Assembly: GCF_035046505.1 (NCBI RefSeq)
Contig: NC_089822.1
Location: 107,587,307 to 107,651,306, forward strand
Source of the DNA: Tiliqua scincoides
Lineage: Eukaryota > Chordata > Lepidosauria > Squamata > Scincidae
DNA: 64,000 nt
Direction of reading: 5' to 3'
Below are positions 49,501 to 61,005 of this stretch, piece after piece. How positions within the stretch are numbered: the stretch's first letter is position 1; each line of letters starts with the position of its first letter. The notes beneath the pieces are model-generated. The model saw only the letters and a list, made by a program, of their open reading frames with translations. It was not told the origin of the DNA and made no database searches. The position numbers and the translations under genes are program-made.

Positions 49501-49813
49501 TACATCTCTATGCCCACTGCTGGAGTGTTGCCTTTCCCACTGCACGGGAGGAGGTTCATCAAAGCAGTGGCGTGCTCGCCTCCCATGCCGGGTGACACAA
49601 ACCCTAGGGATGCCCCTGATCATATCATGCTGATCACAGAAAGATCCAAGTAAAACCTATTCATTCATTTACATTTCATTCATTCTTTTATAAAACTGAG
49701 TTTTTTTCGGCACATGAAAATGTGTAAAATATACAATGTGGGCCTTGTCCTGAAACATTTTTAGCTCCCTGCCCTAGAATAAGGCTTTCATTTCCCAAGG
49801 GCTCTTCAGTACT
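46571..49813. other. Intergenic DNA between the receptors
   Basis: 46853-47564 has CAGTCAGCTCTCATTATCTG and (inverted) CAGTCAGTTCTCTTTATATG ends and looks like a Tigger-type MITE; long frames inside it are not supported. 47775-48150 is GC-rich and MITE-like. 49274-49617 has 'agtggcattgcgagggagg' and 'gtggcgtgctcgcctccc' ends of a hAT-like MITE. No gene was recognised. Confidence 0.5.
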
Positions 49814-50767
49814 TCATTGTCCGAATTTCTGGGTACACCTGCTTCTGCTACCGAGAGATTTCTTGAGTGCCTTCTGCATATCTTTATTTCTCAAACTGTA
49901 AACTACGGGGTTCAACAAGGGTGTCACCATTGTGTAAGAGACAGCAATAAAAGTGTCTGCATCCAGAGTGTATCTGGACTTGGGTCTTAAATAGATAATG
50001 GATGCACATCCAAAGTGCACAACCACCACAATAAGATGGGAGGCACAAGTTGAAAAGGCTTTACGCTTCCCTACTGTAGTAGGGATTTCCAGAATTGTCT
50101 TTACAATCAAAATGTATGAGAGAAGGATCAGGAAGAATGACAAAAGGACCACAAAAAAACATATAATAAAAATGACAATTTCTCCTATATAGTTTCTGGC
50201 ACAGGCCAGCTTGAGCAAAGGGGCTAAATCACAGAAGAAGTGATCGATTCTGTTTGGACCACAGAAAGGCAAAGTAAATATGATGATTGTCTCTGAAGTA
50301 GAAAATGAAAACCCAGCAGTTGCTGCAAAAGCCACCATTTTGTTGCAGATTCTTTGGTTCATCAGAATCTGATAATGTAAAGGTTTACAGATGGACACAT
50401 ATCGGTCATACCCCATCACTGCTAGGAGCATACAGTTTGTGCATCCAAGGCCCAAGAAAATACACATTTGAAGAGCACAGCCAATGACAGAAATTGTCTT
50501 TTTTGGTCTTACAAGATTTGCAAGCATGTTGGGGATGATGCTGAGTGAGTAGAGGACTTCTGAAGTTGAGAGAATAGCAAGAAAGAAGTACATGGGAACA
50601 TGGAGGCTGCTGTCCAACCTTATTGTAGTGATGATGATGATATTTCCAGCCAAAGTTAGCACGTACATGATGAAGAACACCACAAAAAACATAATCTGCA
50701 GATCTGGGTAACTGGAAAATCCATGCAGGATGAATTCCGTCACCACAGTTAGGTTTTCTGTTCCCAT
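49814..50767 (-). CDS. Olfactory receptor, class II (family 10-like), intact
   Basis: A single-exon receptor, 317 aa from the ATG at 50767. An upstream in-frame ATG at 50803 was not used: the MGTENLTVVTEFIL start matches the family length, and an AG acceptor (aaatttag) lies 5 bp before it. Marks: sequon N5, GN (41-42), PMYFF (58-62), MGYDRY (118-123), C97 and C179, KAFSTCASH (236-244), PLLNPVVYSLRN (283-294). It is a paralogue of the receptor at 42322 in the same orientation, about 6.5 kb apart. Expected in olfactory sensory neurons; the odorant is unknown. Confidence 0.95.
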   Translation of the reverse strand: MGTENLTVVTEFILHGFSSYPDLQIMFFVVFFIMYVLTLAGNIIIITTIRLDSSLHVPMYFFLAILSTSEVLYSLSIIPNMLANLVRPKKTISVIGCALQMCIFLGLGCTNCMLLAVMGYDRYVSICKPLHYQILMNQRICNKMVAFAATAGFSFSTSETIIIFTLPFCGPNRIDHFFCDLAPLLKLACARNYIGEIVIFIICFFVVLLSFFLILLSYILIVKTILEIPTTVGKRKAFSTCASHLIVVVVHFGCASIIYLRPKSRYTLDADTFIAVSYTMVTPLLNPVVYSLRNKDMQKALKKSLGSRSRCTQKFGQ

Positions 50768-52419
50768 TGATGCTAAATTTGGACGGGGGAGAGATATTAA
50801 CATGTTACAAACTAAAACAGTATACGTTAATTGATCCTTTATGCAAAAATATTTTGGGAAAAATGTGTTTCCTAAATGTATGCCTTCAAGTCAGACCACC
50901 TGATTCTCTCCGGAATTGGGCTGTCATGCACAGCGATTTATGACAGCGGAACAGAGTTCGACTAACCTACTGTAACAGCCAAGGCCAGTACTTGCCCTCC
51001 ATGATGAGAACTTGTGCCCAAGCAAAGACGGAAAGGCTAGGCTCATGCTGTTTCTGCTGTGAGAAGGTACTCCTTTCCTCCAATCTTTAAAAGAACAGCA
51101 CAGGCTGTGGGCTGGCCTGAGACACGCACAATGGCTGCCAATGAAGTGCATGGCACTCAGTCACTGGTCATTTGGGGAATGCTTCCCATCAAGTGGCAAA
51201 CCTCCTTGGACCTGCTGGATTAGATAAGACTGTGGCAGGGTGAATCCAGTGGTGAAAGCTACCCAGATCCTACCCTCTTTTCTCAGCCTCCCCACATTAA
51301 TTCTTTTCTCAAACTTGCGCAGCTAAAAAACTGGCACAGGTCAGAGGAGACCCACTGCAGAGTAGAAGCGTAAGGGGATTTATTCCCCTCTAAAGCCTAC
51401 TTATCCCCCCCCCAGTTGCATACTTGTTTTCAGGGCAGCTGCACTAGCGGGGGGGTGGGGGTGGGGGTGGGTTTGGGGATGGTGGTATAGGATTGGGCCG
51501 AAAGTGTCCTAAGAGCTGGTTTATATACGTATTTCTAAGAACATTTCTTTCTACATTTCAATAGAAGCAAATAACATCTCAGCAATGAGAAAATAACATG
51601 ACAATTACCTCAAATGGTCTTTCTGTGTTTCTCAACCCTGCTTACTGATGAAGGAGCTTCTGCTGCTAATGCATGTCCGGCTACCATGAGCTCTTCTGCA
51701 GACTGGCTGAAGGAGGACAGAGTCTGCTCTGATGAGTGACGAGGAGCTGCACGTTGTTGTGAGGTTGTAAGAGAGGCAGGCGTGGTACAGAAGCTGAAGG
51801 GGTATGGAGAACACGCACAAATAACAGTGCTACAAAGTATTGCAACATTGAGGTTCTGCTGAATTTATTTATCGGTAAATAAATGTTTACTGTAGGACAA
51901 GTGTTGCAAATGACCGCAGTTTGCCACAGTATCTTTCTTACTAGGTTTGTGTGCAGCACAGAGCAGTATAAACAAGTTTCTAAATCCCACAGCATATTCT
52001 CTCTAGAGATTTCAAAATTTAAAACAAATAAACTATTTATTATCAGTGGGAGCTCTTACATCTTATGATGCAATGCCCGTAACTGTAACCCTGGGGAAAT
52101 CTGCACATCAGGTCATGAAACAGCATAATAATGAGAGTGCTTTTTCAATGCACTCCAGTGCACGTACACACCAGTATCTCCCCACTCACTGTTTGGTGCA
52201 ATCGTAATTACGATGAAGAAGACTTTGCAAACATTTCACCCCCACCCCATCCACACACACACATCAATACTCGTAGTTGGGGTGGGAGGGAGACTCACCA
52301 TGCCTTCTGGTCACCTCTCAACACTCACATGCATCATCATCATCATCATCATCATGGAAACGAAGTGAGAAACAGCTAATGAAATGGTGGTGTTCAACTT
52401 CATGCAACTGTATGAGAGA
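50768..52419. other. Intergenic DNA, no gene recognised
   Basis: Mostly unique-looking DNA. There is a GC-rich MITE-like part at about 51240-51510 ending 'ataggattgggccg' with a G-run near 51450. Short frames have no support. Confidence 0.45.
52329..52357. repeat. (ATC)n microsatellite
   Basis: About eight CAT/ATC units. Confidence 0.95.
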
Positions 52420-52513
52420 AAAGTTCCCTCAGAAAGTCTATGTTTCTCACAAAAAAGATACAAAGGACATCACTCCTACCCCAGGCTGCAAAATAGCAAG
52501 TAGAAACATTGAA

Positions 52514-54948
52514 GAACATAAGAACATAAGAACAGCCCCACTGGATCAGGCCATAGGCCCATCTAGTCCAGCTTCCTGTATCTCACAGCGGCCCACCAAT
52601 TGCCCCAGGAACCACACCAGACAACAAGAGACCTCATCCTGGTGCCCTCCCTTGCATCTGGCATTCTGACATAGCCCTTTTCTAAAATCAGGAGGTTGCA
52701 CATACACATCATGGCTTGTAACCCGTAATGGATTTTTCCTCCAGATACGTGTCCAATCCCCTTTTAAAGGCGTCCAGGCCAGATGCCATCACAACATCCT
52801 GTGGCAAGGAGTTCCACAGACCAACCACATGCTGAGTAAAGAAATATTTTCTTTTGTCTGTTCTAACTCTCCCAACACTCAATTTTAGTGGATGTCCCCT
52901 GGTTCTGGTGTTATGTTGTTGCAAGGGCAAAAGCAAACTCAAAAGCAAACTCAGTATGCAAGAGTGGTGATCGTCTGCAAGCTTTATTTCGTTGCCAGCA
53001 ACGGGCTTCTCAGGGACTCCTGTCCAAAGTGAAGAGAGCAATGAGAGCCATGTGGGAACTCTCAGAGCCCTCAGAGAAAAGCAAATTTCCAGTGTGAGCC
53101 TCTCCCTTATATTTGATTCTGGCTCCTTTGTCTGAGGAGTCTTACATTTCTCATTGGCTGGTGTGTGACATCAGAAATGGCGGCTTTCTCAGGGTTGGCC
53201 ACAGATAACTTTACAAGCATTTGATTGGTTGGTTTCAAGTTACAAGTTCCAAAAAAGGAGAAAACATACATTAAGACATATAGAAAACATTGTTTCCAAC
53301 AACCACATGATGGCAATGTTTACTCAATTATTATTCAGGACTTGTTTTTGGTATGTCCTTTGCAATTATCTTTTGCCATTCCTCACTGGCCTGACCTTGT
53401 CATGAGCTACTAGTGCTATCTTTCTAAATTCCTTTCTGTCTGGTCCCATCAATCACTGTGGGCTTTCTGCTAACCTCTGCTTAAACTAAGCCCTTTTTGG
53501 TCTTCCCTTCATTCCATGTGTAATTCTCTATATGTGATCTGTATAGTGGTGTAATTTCATTTATTTAATACAGGACAAACTAACCTCTTATTGTAAAAAG
53601 GATTTTAAGAGACTTTTCTAACTAAATTCAGTTTTTTCTGTCAGCTTTCAGCTCTGACAGAGGCTCCCATTATGTTTTGGCTTAATTAGGGGACTTTCTC
53701 TGGAATGTTATTTCTGCTTATCTGTTCCTATCTAGCTGGTGTCTATATCTTAGAAAACTCTATCTCTGTCTGTCAAACAAGACAAACTGTCTGCTTAGAT
53801 CTCCTCATTAAAAATGCTTCTAACCTGTGTATAACCTTTAGTTCTTGCTTCTTGGTGCCAAGAGATATCGGCTTCCTGGCTACTCCCTAGTTCCTCTGTA
53901 TGTTGTATCTAATCTCACTTGTAACTCTCTAGTTCCAATTAAAAGTATCTAAATCTGTCACTTTGAGTCTACAGAGGAGATAAGAGTCTTATCTGTGAGC
54001 TGCAATGAATTCTGCAAGACTTGGAGTTTTCAAGGTAGCAGAGATACAGCTCCCATATTCTATATCTGTGAGCTGTCTGCGAGACAGACCCTGATTAGAG
54101 CTGGAATGGCTTTTGCCAGTCATTTGCTTCTCAAGGTCACATTTGAATTACATTTTCACACTTGTGGCTTTAAGTAAAACTTAATAACTTTTTACCTTTC
54201 TATGTATTTTATGCTTTGATCAAACTATTATAACAGCTAAGATTCACTACTATGCCTTTATATATTGATTACATTTAAAAAAAAAAATCTCTAACAATTA
54301 TTGATGCATTAAAGAACTATTGGCTTGCAAGCATGCTAACTTAGTAATTTATTTTGCACTTCTATGATGCTCTGGTGTAAATAACTCTTTCAGTCCTTCT
54401 GAAATTTAAATGTTTTAAAAGTCCAAAAAGCCTTTTCCCCAAGGGTATTCATCTGTTCAGTTTAGTTTCATTTATTATACTAGCAATTAAGCTTCAGATG
54501 TAAATTCCAGCTTCTTACTCCCTTTTTTCATGAAGTGGTTCACCTTATCTCATGTCCTTGACAGTTTACCAAGAAACATTCCTTGAGACTAAATTACAGC
54601 CTGTAAAGAGCATCTCTCTATCCACTCTGTCATCCCCTGCATAATTTTGTATGTCTCAATCATGTCCCCCCTCAGGCGCCTCTAGAAAAGAGGTTGAAGA
54701 GGCCCAAACGCCTTTCCTCATAAGGAAGGTGCCCCAGCCCAGTAATCATCTTAGTCGCTCTCTTTTAGTCGCTCTCTTTTGCACCTTTTCCATTTCCACT
54801 ATGTCTTTTTTGAGATGCAACGACCAGAACTGTGCACAATACTCCAGGTGTGGCCTTACCATCGATTTGTACAACTGCATTATGATATTAGCCATTTTGT
54901 TCTCAATACCTTTTCTAATGATCCCAAGCATAGAATTGCATAGAAAAG
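52514..54948 (-). mobile_element. CR1 LINE split by an inserted LTR-like element
   Basis: 52514-52916 is the CR1 3' end and last ORF part. 54600-54948 continues upstream in the ORF (HLKKDIVEMEKVQKRA, SMLGIIRKGIENK). The interruption falls within 'tggtgttatg ... tgtaaagagcat', which is continuous in the copy at 58783. GAAGAA occurs on both outer sides and may be the target duplication. Confidence 0.9.
52917..54598 (-). mobile_element. Candidate solo LTR inside a CR1
   Basis: A 1.68-kb segment with TG...CA ends. On the minus strand an AATAAA lies close to the right terminus and the last bases are ...CTTGCAACA, as in an LTR R/U5. No gag, pol or env sequence is seen, so it would be a solo LTR of an unassigned retrovirus-like family, younger than the CR1 it entered. 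The target duplication is not clear. Confidence 0.5.
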
Positions 54949-54990
54949 CATAGAAGAAATAAGTTATTGGCATATTCTTAACATCTAGAC

Positions 54991-55426
54991 CAGCGGTGTC
55001 CAAACATTTTGGCAGGAGGGCCACATCATCTCTCTGACACTGCGTCAGAGACCGAGAAAGAAAGAATTTACCATTTAAAATTTAAATAAATTTACATAAA
55101 TGAATATATTAGAGATGGAACCTATATGAATGATTGAAGGTCTTGGACTAGCTCAAGTCCTATAAAATGCCTTGCACAAAGCAAGACTGGTCTTTCCTTT
55201 GCTGCCACTGCTGCATCACAGACATGAAACAGTAAGTAGTGGAGGGAGCCCTTATCCCACAACTCAGATTAGAGGAAGAACCGTTGTCCTCATGCTAAGA
55301 GCAGTTGCGTCAGGGCAGCATGGGCTCCCTGCAAGTCTCCGGAGGTCCAGAGGCTCATTGGAGACTAGGGGCTCTCCGAGGGCCTGATTGGGAGTGTCGG
55401 GCCGGGCCGGGGTTTGGGCACCCCTG
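54991..55426. mobile_element. Complete hAT element with perfect target duplication and empty site
   Basis: Ends CAGCGGTGTCCAAAC and GTTTGGGCACCCCTG. The 8-bp repeat ATCTAGAC flanks both sides (54983-54990, 55427-55434). In the right copy of the tandem duplication (about 55797) the same flanks are joined with one copy of the target (atccagac). Confidence 0.95.
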
Positions 55427-56120
55427 ATCTAGACCGATGTTGGCGAAGATATGACATGCATGTCAAAGGTGACACACCACAACATTTTGGGTGACATGCC
55501 AGCGTTCACCAACACCCGACAACAACTGTGTTTGTTTGACTCATGTTTTATTTTTAAAAATTATTTGATGCTTCTTTATATAATACATAGCACCACACGA
55601 TTGGACAGTATTTTTTTTTTAAATAAATGAATATGTAAAGAAATATTTCTCATTTGTTTTGGAGGGGGGTCACAGAAAAGTTCCCTCAGAAAGTCTAGGT
55701 TTGTCACAAAAAAGATACAAAGGACTTCACTCCTACCCCAGGCTACAAAATAGCAAGTAGAAACATTGAAGAAATACGTTATTGGCATATTCTTAACATC
55801 CAGACCGATGATGACGAAGATAGGACATGCATGTCAAAGGTGACACACCACAACATTTTGGGTGACATGCCAGCGTTCACCAACACCCGACAACAACTGT
55901 GTTTGTTTGACTTATATTTTATTTTTAAAAATTATTTGATGCCTCTTTATATAATACATAGCACTACACGATTGGACAGTATTTATTTTTAAATAAATGT
56001 ATACGTAAAGAAATATTTCACTTTTGTTTTGGGGGTGTGTGTGACACACCAGCAGACTCAAGTTAGGTATTTTTGACACACTGAGCCCAAAAGTTCACCA
56101 TCATCACTTATCTTCTAGAC

Positions 56121-56459
56121 CAGCGTTTCTCAAACTTTGAGGGAGCTTGACTCCTTCAGTAAGTTCTTGCGGGGGAGGGGCTAGAGCAGCAACGCCACCC
56201 AGAAGTGGTGCTTTCCACTCACTTTGAACGACACAGAGCTGCAGCACCTGCAGAAGGTGCTTTGCACCCACTTCTATTGCAGATTTGCTGCAAAGGGCCG
56301 TGCATGGCTCCCCACACCTGCTGAAGCCTGCTGAAGCCTTACATCATTCAAAGTAAGTGGAAAGCACCCCCATCCCCCTTAGCGACACAATCCTTTAAAG
56401 GGACGGGGGAAGCATTACACGAACTGGTGGGTCGTGACCCACTGGTTTGAGAACCACTG
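56121..56459. mobile_element. Complete hAT MITE with perfect target duplication
   Basis: Ends CAGCGTTTCTCAAAC and GGTTTGAGAACCACTG. TTCTAGAC is present at 56113-56120 and 56460-56467. It is 339 bp. It is the reference copy for the family at 41098. Confidence 0.95.
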
Positions 56460-57529
56460 TTCTAGACTGTCAGAAATGTCAGCGGAAGTCTGTGACAAGA
56501 GGGGTAACTGTCACTCAAAGAGTTAAGCTCCTGAGGCAAAGTTTCCTGCTCTTCCTGAGTGGGAGACAGAATATCTGGCCAAGTGAACAAATATTGCCTC
56601 AGAGGTCTGGAACCTCCTGGCTCATGCTCATATTAGGGCATGCAGCAGCGCATAAAAGGAGAGCTCACAAGCTGCTCAGTGCTCTCACTTTCTGCCAGCT
56701 AGTAGGAGATGTTAGCCAGCAGGCTCTCGCTCTGCCAGCCAGAGTGTTAGGACCCAGTCCTATCCAACTTTCCAGCACCGGTGCAGTCCGCAGGGCTGGG
56801 GTCTGGGCACCCCTGCTCTAAACCCTCACTCAGGCTCTCGGTTCTCTGAAGCCACTAGGGCCGTTGGCCTCTGGCTCTCAGCCCTGAATGTCACCAGGCT
56901 GATAGCCCTTTAGCTGTGGTTCTACTTTCTTGTCCTCTTTCCCAGTTTTTACAAAAAAAAAAAAAAAAAATCCTGGTTGAGTTTGAGAGAACAGTTTTGT
57001 GTGTGTTCTTTCGTATTGTTCTGCCAAGCTGGAATATCAAAAGGTCCAGTATACGAACCAGCTGATATGGTTCTTGGCCCAGATTTTGCTTACAAGTGTG
57101 TTCCACAGTTGATTGCAGGTATTTATCTGTTACTGAATGGCTTCCAGCAAAGTAGATTACCAGGTCTATTCCCTCACCATAAACAGTATGCCAAAGTTTC
57201 ATTTTTTATTAGGGTGGGAGGGGGAAATGAATGGAAACAATTCCAGTGGAGCAGGAGCCCTAAAACAGTGATCTTTGCCCTGTTGGTGCATAAAATAGGT
57301 TGACCCTAACAATCTGAAAGAAGTTCAGGGAACAAGTTTTTTGATATCCCGCTTCTGCCAAGTGGCGTGCAAACGCATCCATGGTAAAACAACACCCCCC
57401 CATGGCGTCTTTGGCCTTGAGCCAAACCAGAATGCACAGTCGTGCATTGGAAATGTAGAGAGTTGGCAAGGCAGACTCAGGGCTTCAGTGAATCAAAGGC
57501 AAACAAAAGCTTTGTGTAAGGTAATAATG

Positions 57530-57690
57530 TTTTATTTATTTTTCACATTTTCATACTGCCCTTCCTCCAAGGAGCTCAAGGTGGTGTATATAGTTCCTTC
57601 CCTCCTTCTATCCCCTCAACAACCCAGTGAGGTAGGTGATGCTAAGATATAGTGACTGGCACAAGGTCAATAGGTTCAAAACGTTATATA
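57530..57690 (+). mobile_element. L2-like LINE 3' end
   Basis: It reads 'ctccaaggagctcaaggtgg', then 'cccagtgaggtaggtgatgc' and 'gtgactggcacaaggtca', the wording of L2-type 3' ends in amniotes. It is in the orientation usually seen as reverse. Confidence 0.5.
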
Positions 57691-57717
57691 ATAAAAATAC
57701 TACCTAAGGTCATAGAG

Positions 57718-58435
57718 CAGTGGTTTTCAAACTCAGTCGCTCAGGGGGCTGCAGGGGCTTGACTGGACTTACCAGAGCTTCCTGCAGCCTCCCAGGGGTG
57801 CGGGGAGCCCTGCGCAACCATCTGCAGGGCTCCCCAAAGCTTGAGAAGTGAAAGTGGAGCAATTGCACCCCGCCTCCGCAAAACTGGAAGTGGAGCAAAA
57901 ACCAGAAGTGGAGCTCCAGAAATTTATGCTGGTTGGGATCCAGCATAAATTTCACTATCTGTGGAATTTAATCTCTGTTTGCAGCACCTGAGTATGCTCA
58001 CTTTTGGTGAAGAAAATACTTAAAGCATAGGTTGAAGATCAGCATTGGCATTATTTACATAGTAAATGCTAACTTAGGGTGGTGTAATGTCTATGGTGGG
58101 CGGAGACCCAGCCTCCCAGGGGTGCGGGGAGCCCTGCGCAACCATCTGCAGGGCTCCCCAAAGCTTGAGAAGTGAAAGTGGAGCAATTGCACCCCACCTC
58201 CGCAAAACCGGAAGTGGAGCACAATCGCCCCACTTTCACTTCTTAAGCTTCGGGGAGCCCCGCAGATCGTCACGCAGGGCTCCCTGCACCCCCAGGAGAC
58301 TGCAGGAGGTTCTGGTAAGTACAGTCAAGCCCCTGCAGCCTCCTCGCTGCCTCATCGCTGCCCCCACCCCTTAAGGGGGCAGAGGCCAGGGCCCTCAGGC
58401 TGGGGCGTTGTGACGCCCCAGTTTGAAAAGCCCTG
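57718..58435. mobile_element. Complete hAT element with target duplication, internally repeated
   Basis: Ends CAGTGGTTTTCAAAC and GTTTGAAAAGCCCTG. The 8-bp repeat TCATAGAG is at 57710-57717 and 58436-58443. The interior has a block of about 100 bp ('gcggggagccctgcgcaacc') twice in direct order (57790 and 58120) and once more inverted near 58240-58300. Confidence 0.93.
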
Positions 58436-58782
58436 TCATAGAGTGAAGCACCATATTCCTAAGTACATGCCACAAGAGAGGGAGGAGATCCTCCTAACTT
58501 GGATCATCTTCCATGGTCCTAAGGACAAGGCATGAACATGAGAGACACTACAGCACCAGATGAAAATGGCATGTGACATTTGGTGACATGGACTTCCACT
58601 CAACCTGTGATGGATCTGATTGGCTACTTGGGTAACATAGTGCCTACTCCTCTGAGGTCATGTGCAGGTCCTGTGAAGGTTGGAGCTTGACTGGAGGGTT
58701 TCCTGGGCTGTAGCCCCTTGTGGTTAGTGGCTAGAAATAGTTCCTTCTTTCTACTTCACTCCCTTTGCTGGACAGCTAGATA

Positions 58783-59935
58783 ACATAAGAACAGCCCCAC
58801 TGGATCAGGCCATAGGCCCATCTAGTCCAGCTTCCTGTATCTCACAGCGGACCACCAAATGCCCCAGGGAGCACACCAGATAACAAGAGACCTCATCCTG
58901 GTGCCCTCCCTTGCATCTGGCATTCTGACATAACCCATTTCTAAAATGGAAATGGTTGCGCATACACATCATGGCTTGTACCCCGTAATGGATTTTTCCT
59001 CCAGAAACTTATCCAATCCCCTTTTAAAGGCGTCCAGGCTAGACACCATCACCACATCCTGTGGCAAGGAGTTCCACAGACCAACCACACGCTGAGTAAA
59101 GAAATATTTTCTTTTGTCTGTTCTAACTTTCCCAACACTCAATTTTAGTGGACCCCTGGTTCTGGTGTTATGTGAGAGTGTAAAGAGCATCTCCCTATCC
59201 ACTCTGTCCATCCCCTGCATAATTTTGTATGTCTTAATCATGTCCCCCCTCAGGCGTCTCTTTTCTAGGCTGAAGAGGCCCAAACGTCGTAGCCATTCCT
59301 CATAAGGAAGGTGCCCCAGCCCCGTAATCATCTTAGTCGCTCTCTTTTGCACCTTTTCCATTTCCACTATGTCTTTTTTGAGATGCGGTGACCAGAACTG
59401 GACACAATACTCCAGGTGTAGCCTTACCATCGATTTGTACAATGGCATTATAATATTAGCCGTTTTGTTCTCAATACCCTTCCTAATGATCCCAAGCATA
59501 GAATTGGCCTTCTTCACTGCCGCCGCACATTGGGTCGACACTTTCATCGACCTGTCCACCACCACCCCAAGATCTTTCTCCTGATTTGTCACAGACAGCT
59601 TAGAACCCATCAGCCTATATCTAAAGTTTTGATTTTTTGCCCCAATGTGTATGACTTTACACTTACTGACATTGAAGCGCATCTGCCATTTTGTTGCCCA
59701 TTCTGCCAGTCTGGAGAGATCCTTCTGGAGCTCCTCACAATCACTTCTGGTCTTCACCTCTCGGAAAAGTTTGGTGTCGTCTGCAAACTTTGCAACCTCA
59801 CTGCTCAACCCTGTCTCCAGGTCATTTATGAAGAGGTTGAAAAGCACCCGTCCCAGGACAGATCCTTGGGGCACACCGCTATTCACTTCTCTCCATTGTG
59901 AAATGGAGAGATTCATTTAGATGAATCTAAATGAA
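58783..59935 (-). mobile_element. CR1 LINE, 5'-truncated, with open reverse transcriptase frame
   Basis: The 3' end (aacataagaac) is at 58783 and the sequence is continuous to the truncation at about 59935. It is the best-preserved CR1 copy in the window. A 10-bp inverted pair (tcatttagat ... atctaaatga) lies at the 5' junction. Confidence 0.95.
58969..59916 (-). CDS. CR1 reverse transcriptase, C-terminal 315 codons
   Basis: It contains GVPQGSVLG (RT motif, residues 15-23) and FADDTK (42-47, the catalytic YxDD-type box), then the CR1 thumb and C-terminal region (DLGVVVDRSM, YKSMVRLHLEYC, LGHLPYEEW, WNSLPQDVV, KFLEEKSITGY). No stop or frameshift over 945 bp, so this insertion is young. The fingers domain and endonuclease are absent, so the element cannot move on its own. 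The apparent start codon lies at the truncation and is not the native start. Confidence 0.92.
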   Translation of the reverse strand: MNLSISQWREVNSGVPQGSVLGRVLFNLFINDLETGLSSEVAKFADDTKLFREVKTRSDCEELQKDLSRLAEWATKWQMRFNVSKCKVIHIGAKNQNFRYRLMGSKLSVTNQEKDLGVVVDRSMKVSTQCAAAVKKANSMLGIIRKGIENKTANIIMPLYKSMVRLHLEYCVQFWSPHLKKDIVEMEKVQKRATKMITGLGHLPYEEWLRRLGLFSLEKRRLRGDMIKTYKIMQGMDRVDREMLFTLSHNTRTRGPLKLSVGKVRTDKRKYFFTQRVVGLWNSLPQDVVMVSSLDAFKRGLDKFLEEKSITGYKP

Positions 59936-60157
59936 TCTAGGTTTATTTACTGCCACCATCCAAAGCTAGGAAACCCAGTCAGAGTGGCTGCCTTGGTAAA
60001 ATCTAGGGATGGGTAAATCCAGTGTGGCTTGACTTGAGTCAAATCACGAGTCTCCATCCGACTGCTCTTGACTAGAAGACAAATTCTAATGGGCACTTTC
60101 CGAGTCACGAGTCTTTTTGATACACGTGAGGCACGGGGAAAAAACAGAGCTGCTGCT

Positions 60158-60188
60158 GGTGTGTGTGTGTGTGCGTGTGCACACACAT
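60158..60188. repeat. (GT)n microsatellite
   Basis: An interrupted GT/CA-type run inside the 1.2-kb hAT-like element. Confidence 0.85.
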
Positions 60189-60824
60189 TTGTCTATGTGC
60201 TTGTCAGAGTTCTCTTAAAACACTCCCATGCTGCCTCATCCCATCTGTAAACAAGGCAGGAAGGGATGGGACAGACTGCAAGAGAACAGGGACAGAAGGG
60301 CTCCTCCTCCTACCCTCCCTCATCCAAGGAAACAAATCAGACCACCCAACCTTCAACCAATGACCATTGGTTCCTTCATAGATGGGTAAGAGAACCTGCT
60401 CCTGCCTCCCCCTCCTGATTGGATACAAAAGCAAACATTAACCCTTCCCTGCCAAAGAAGCCATGAGGGTGGAAAGTGTGATTGCTACGAAACACCTTCC
60501 CCCAGCTTCCCCTCCCTGGGCTTCTCCTACCAATCCTAAAGCAAGAACCCCCTTGAGCTCTTCTTTCTGCCCTACCTCATCCAAAGGAAAAACCAGACTG
60601 CCCATCCTTCTTCCAATGACCATCAGTTCCAATAGAGATGGGCACCAGAGCCTGCTGCTGCCTGCAGCCCAATGCAAGAGCAAAACATTTACCCTTCCTT
60701 GCCTCCTGGCGGGAACTTCCCTGCTGCTCGCCCAGCTTGAATGATGACCCCATGAGGTTTTTCATGCCGTGAAAATAGTAAGTAAGCACACCCAGATACA
60801 ATATATTTTATACAATATATTATA

Positions 60825-61005
60825 TTGCAGTAATGCAATATACGGCAACATATGCAAACAGGTTTAATTAGATGCATTTATTTTAAAAACACCTATTACA
60901 AATCAAAGAAAAAGTAAACAGCACAACAGACAGCCCGTCATATCACTTCTTTCTTTGCTACAAGTAATGAATCTCTTTATAGCGTATGGAACTGCACTCT
61001 CTTTT
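60825..61005 (+). repeat. Dispersed repeat shared with 37383-37565
   Basis: It is the inverse copy of 37383-37565 ('caaacaggtttaattagatg', 'acagacagcccgtcatatca'). See that entry. Confidence 0.75.

Larger units (their letters stand above)
52420..56062. repeat. Tandem duplication, left copy interrupted by later insertions
   Basis: The left copy is in pieces: 52420-52513, 54950-54990 and 55427-55670. The right copy, 55671-56062, is continuous. Both carry 'gttccctcagaaagtct', 'attggcatattcttaacat', 'caaaggtgacacaccacaac' and 'cattttgggtgacatgcc'. The unit resembles a DNA-transposon relic of unknown family. Confidence 0.9.

Noticed and set aside
50768-50803. Use of the upstream ATG at 50803 for the second olfactory receptor
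   Set aside because: An acceptor-like AG lies 5 bp before the ATG at 50767, and the shorter start matches the family N-terminus.
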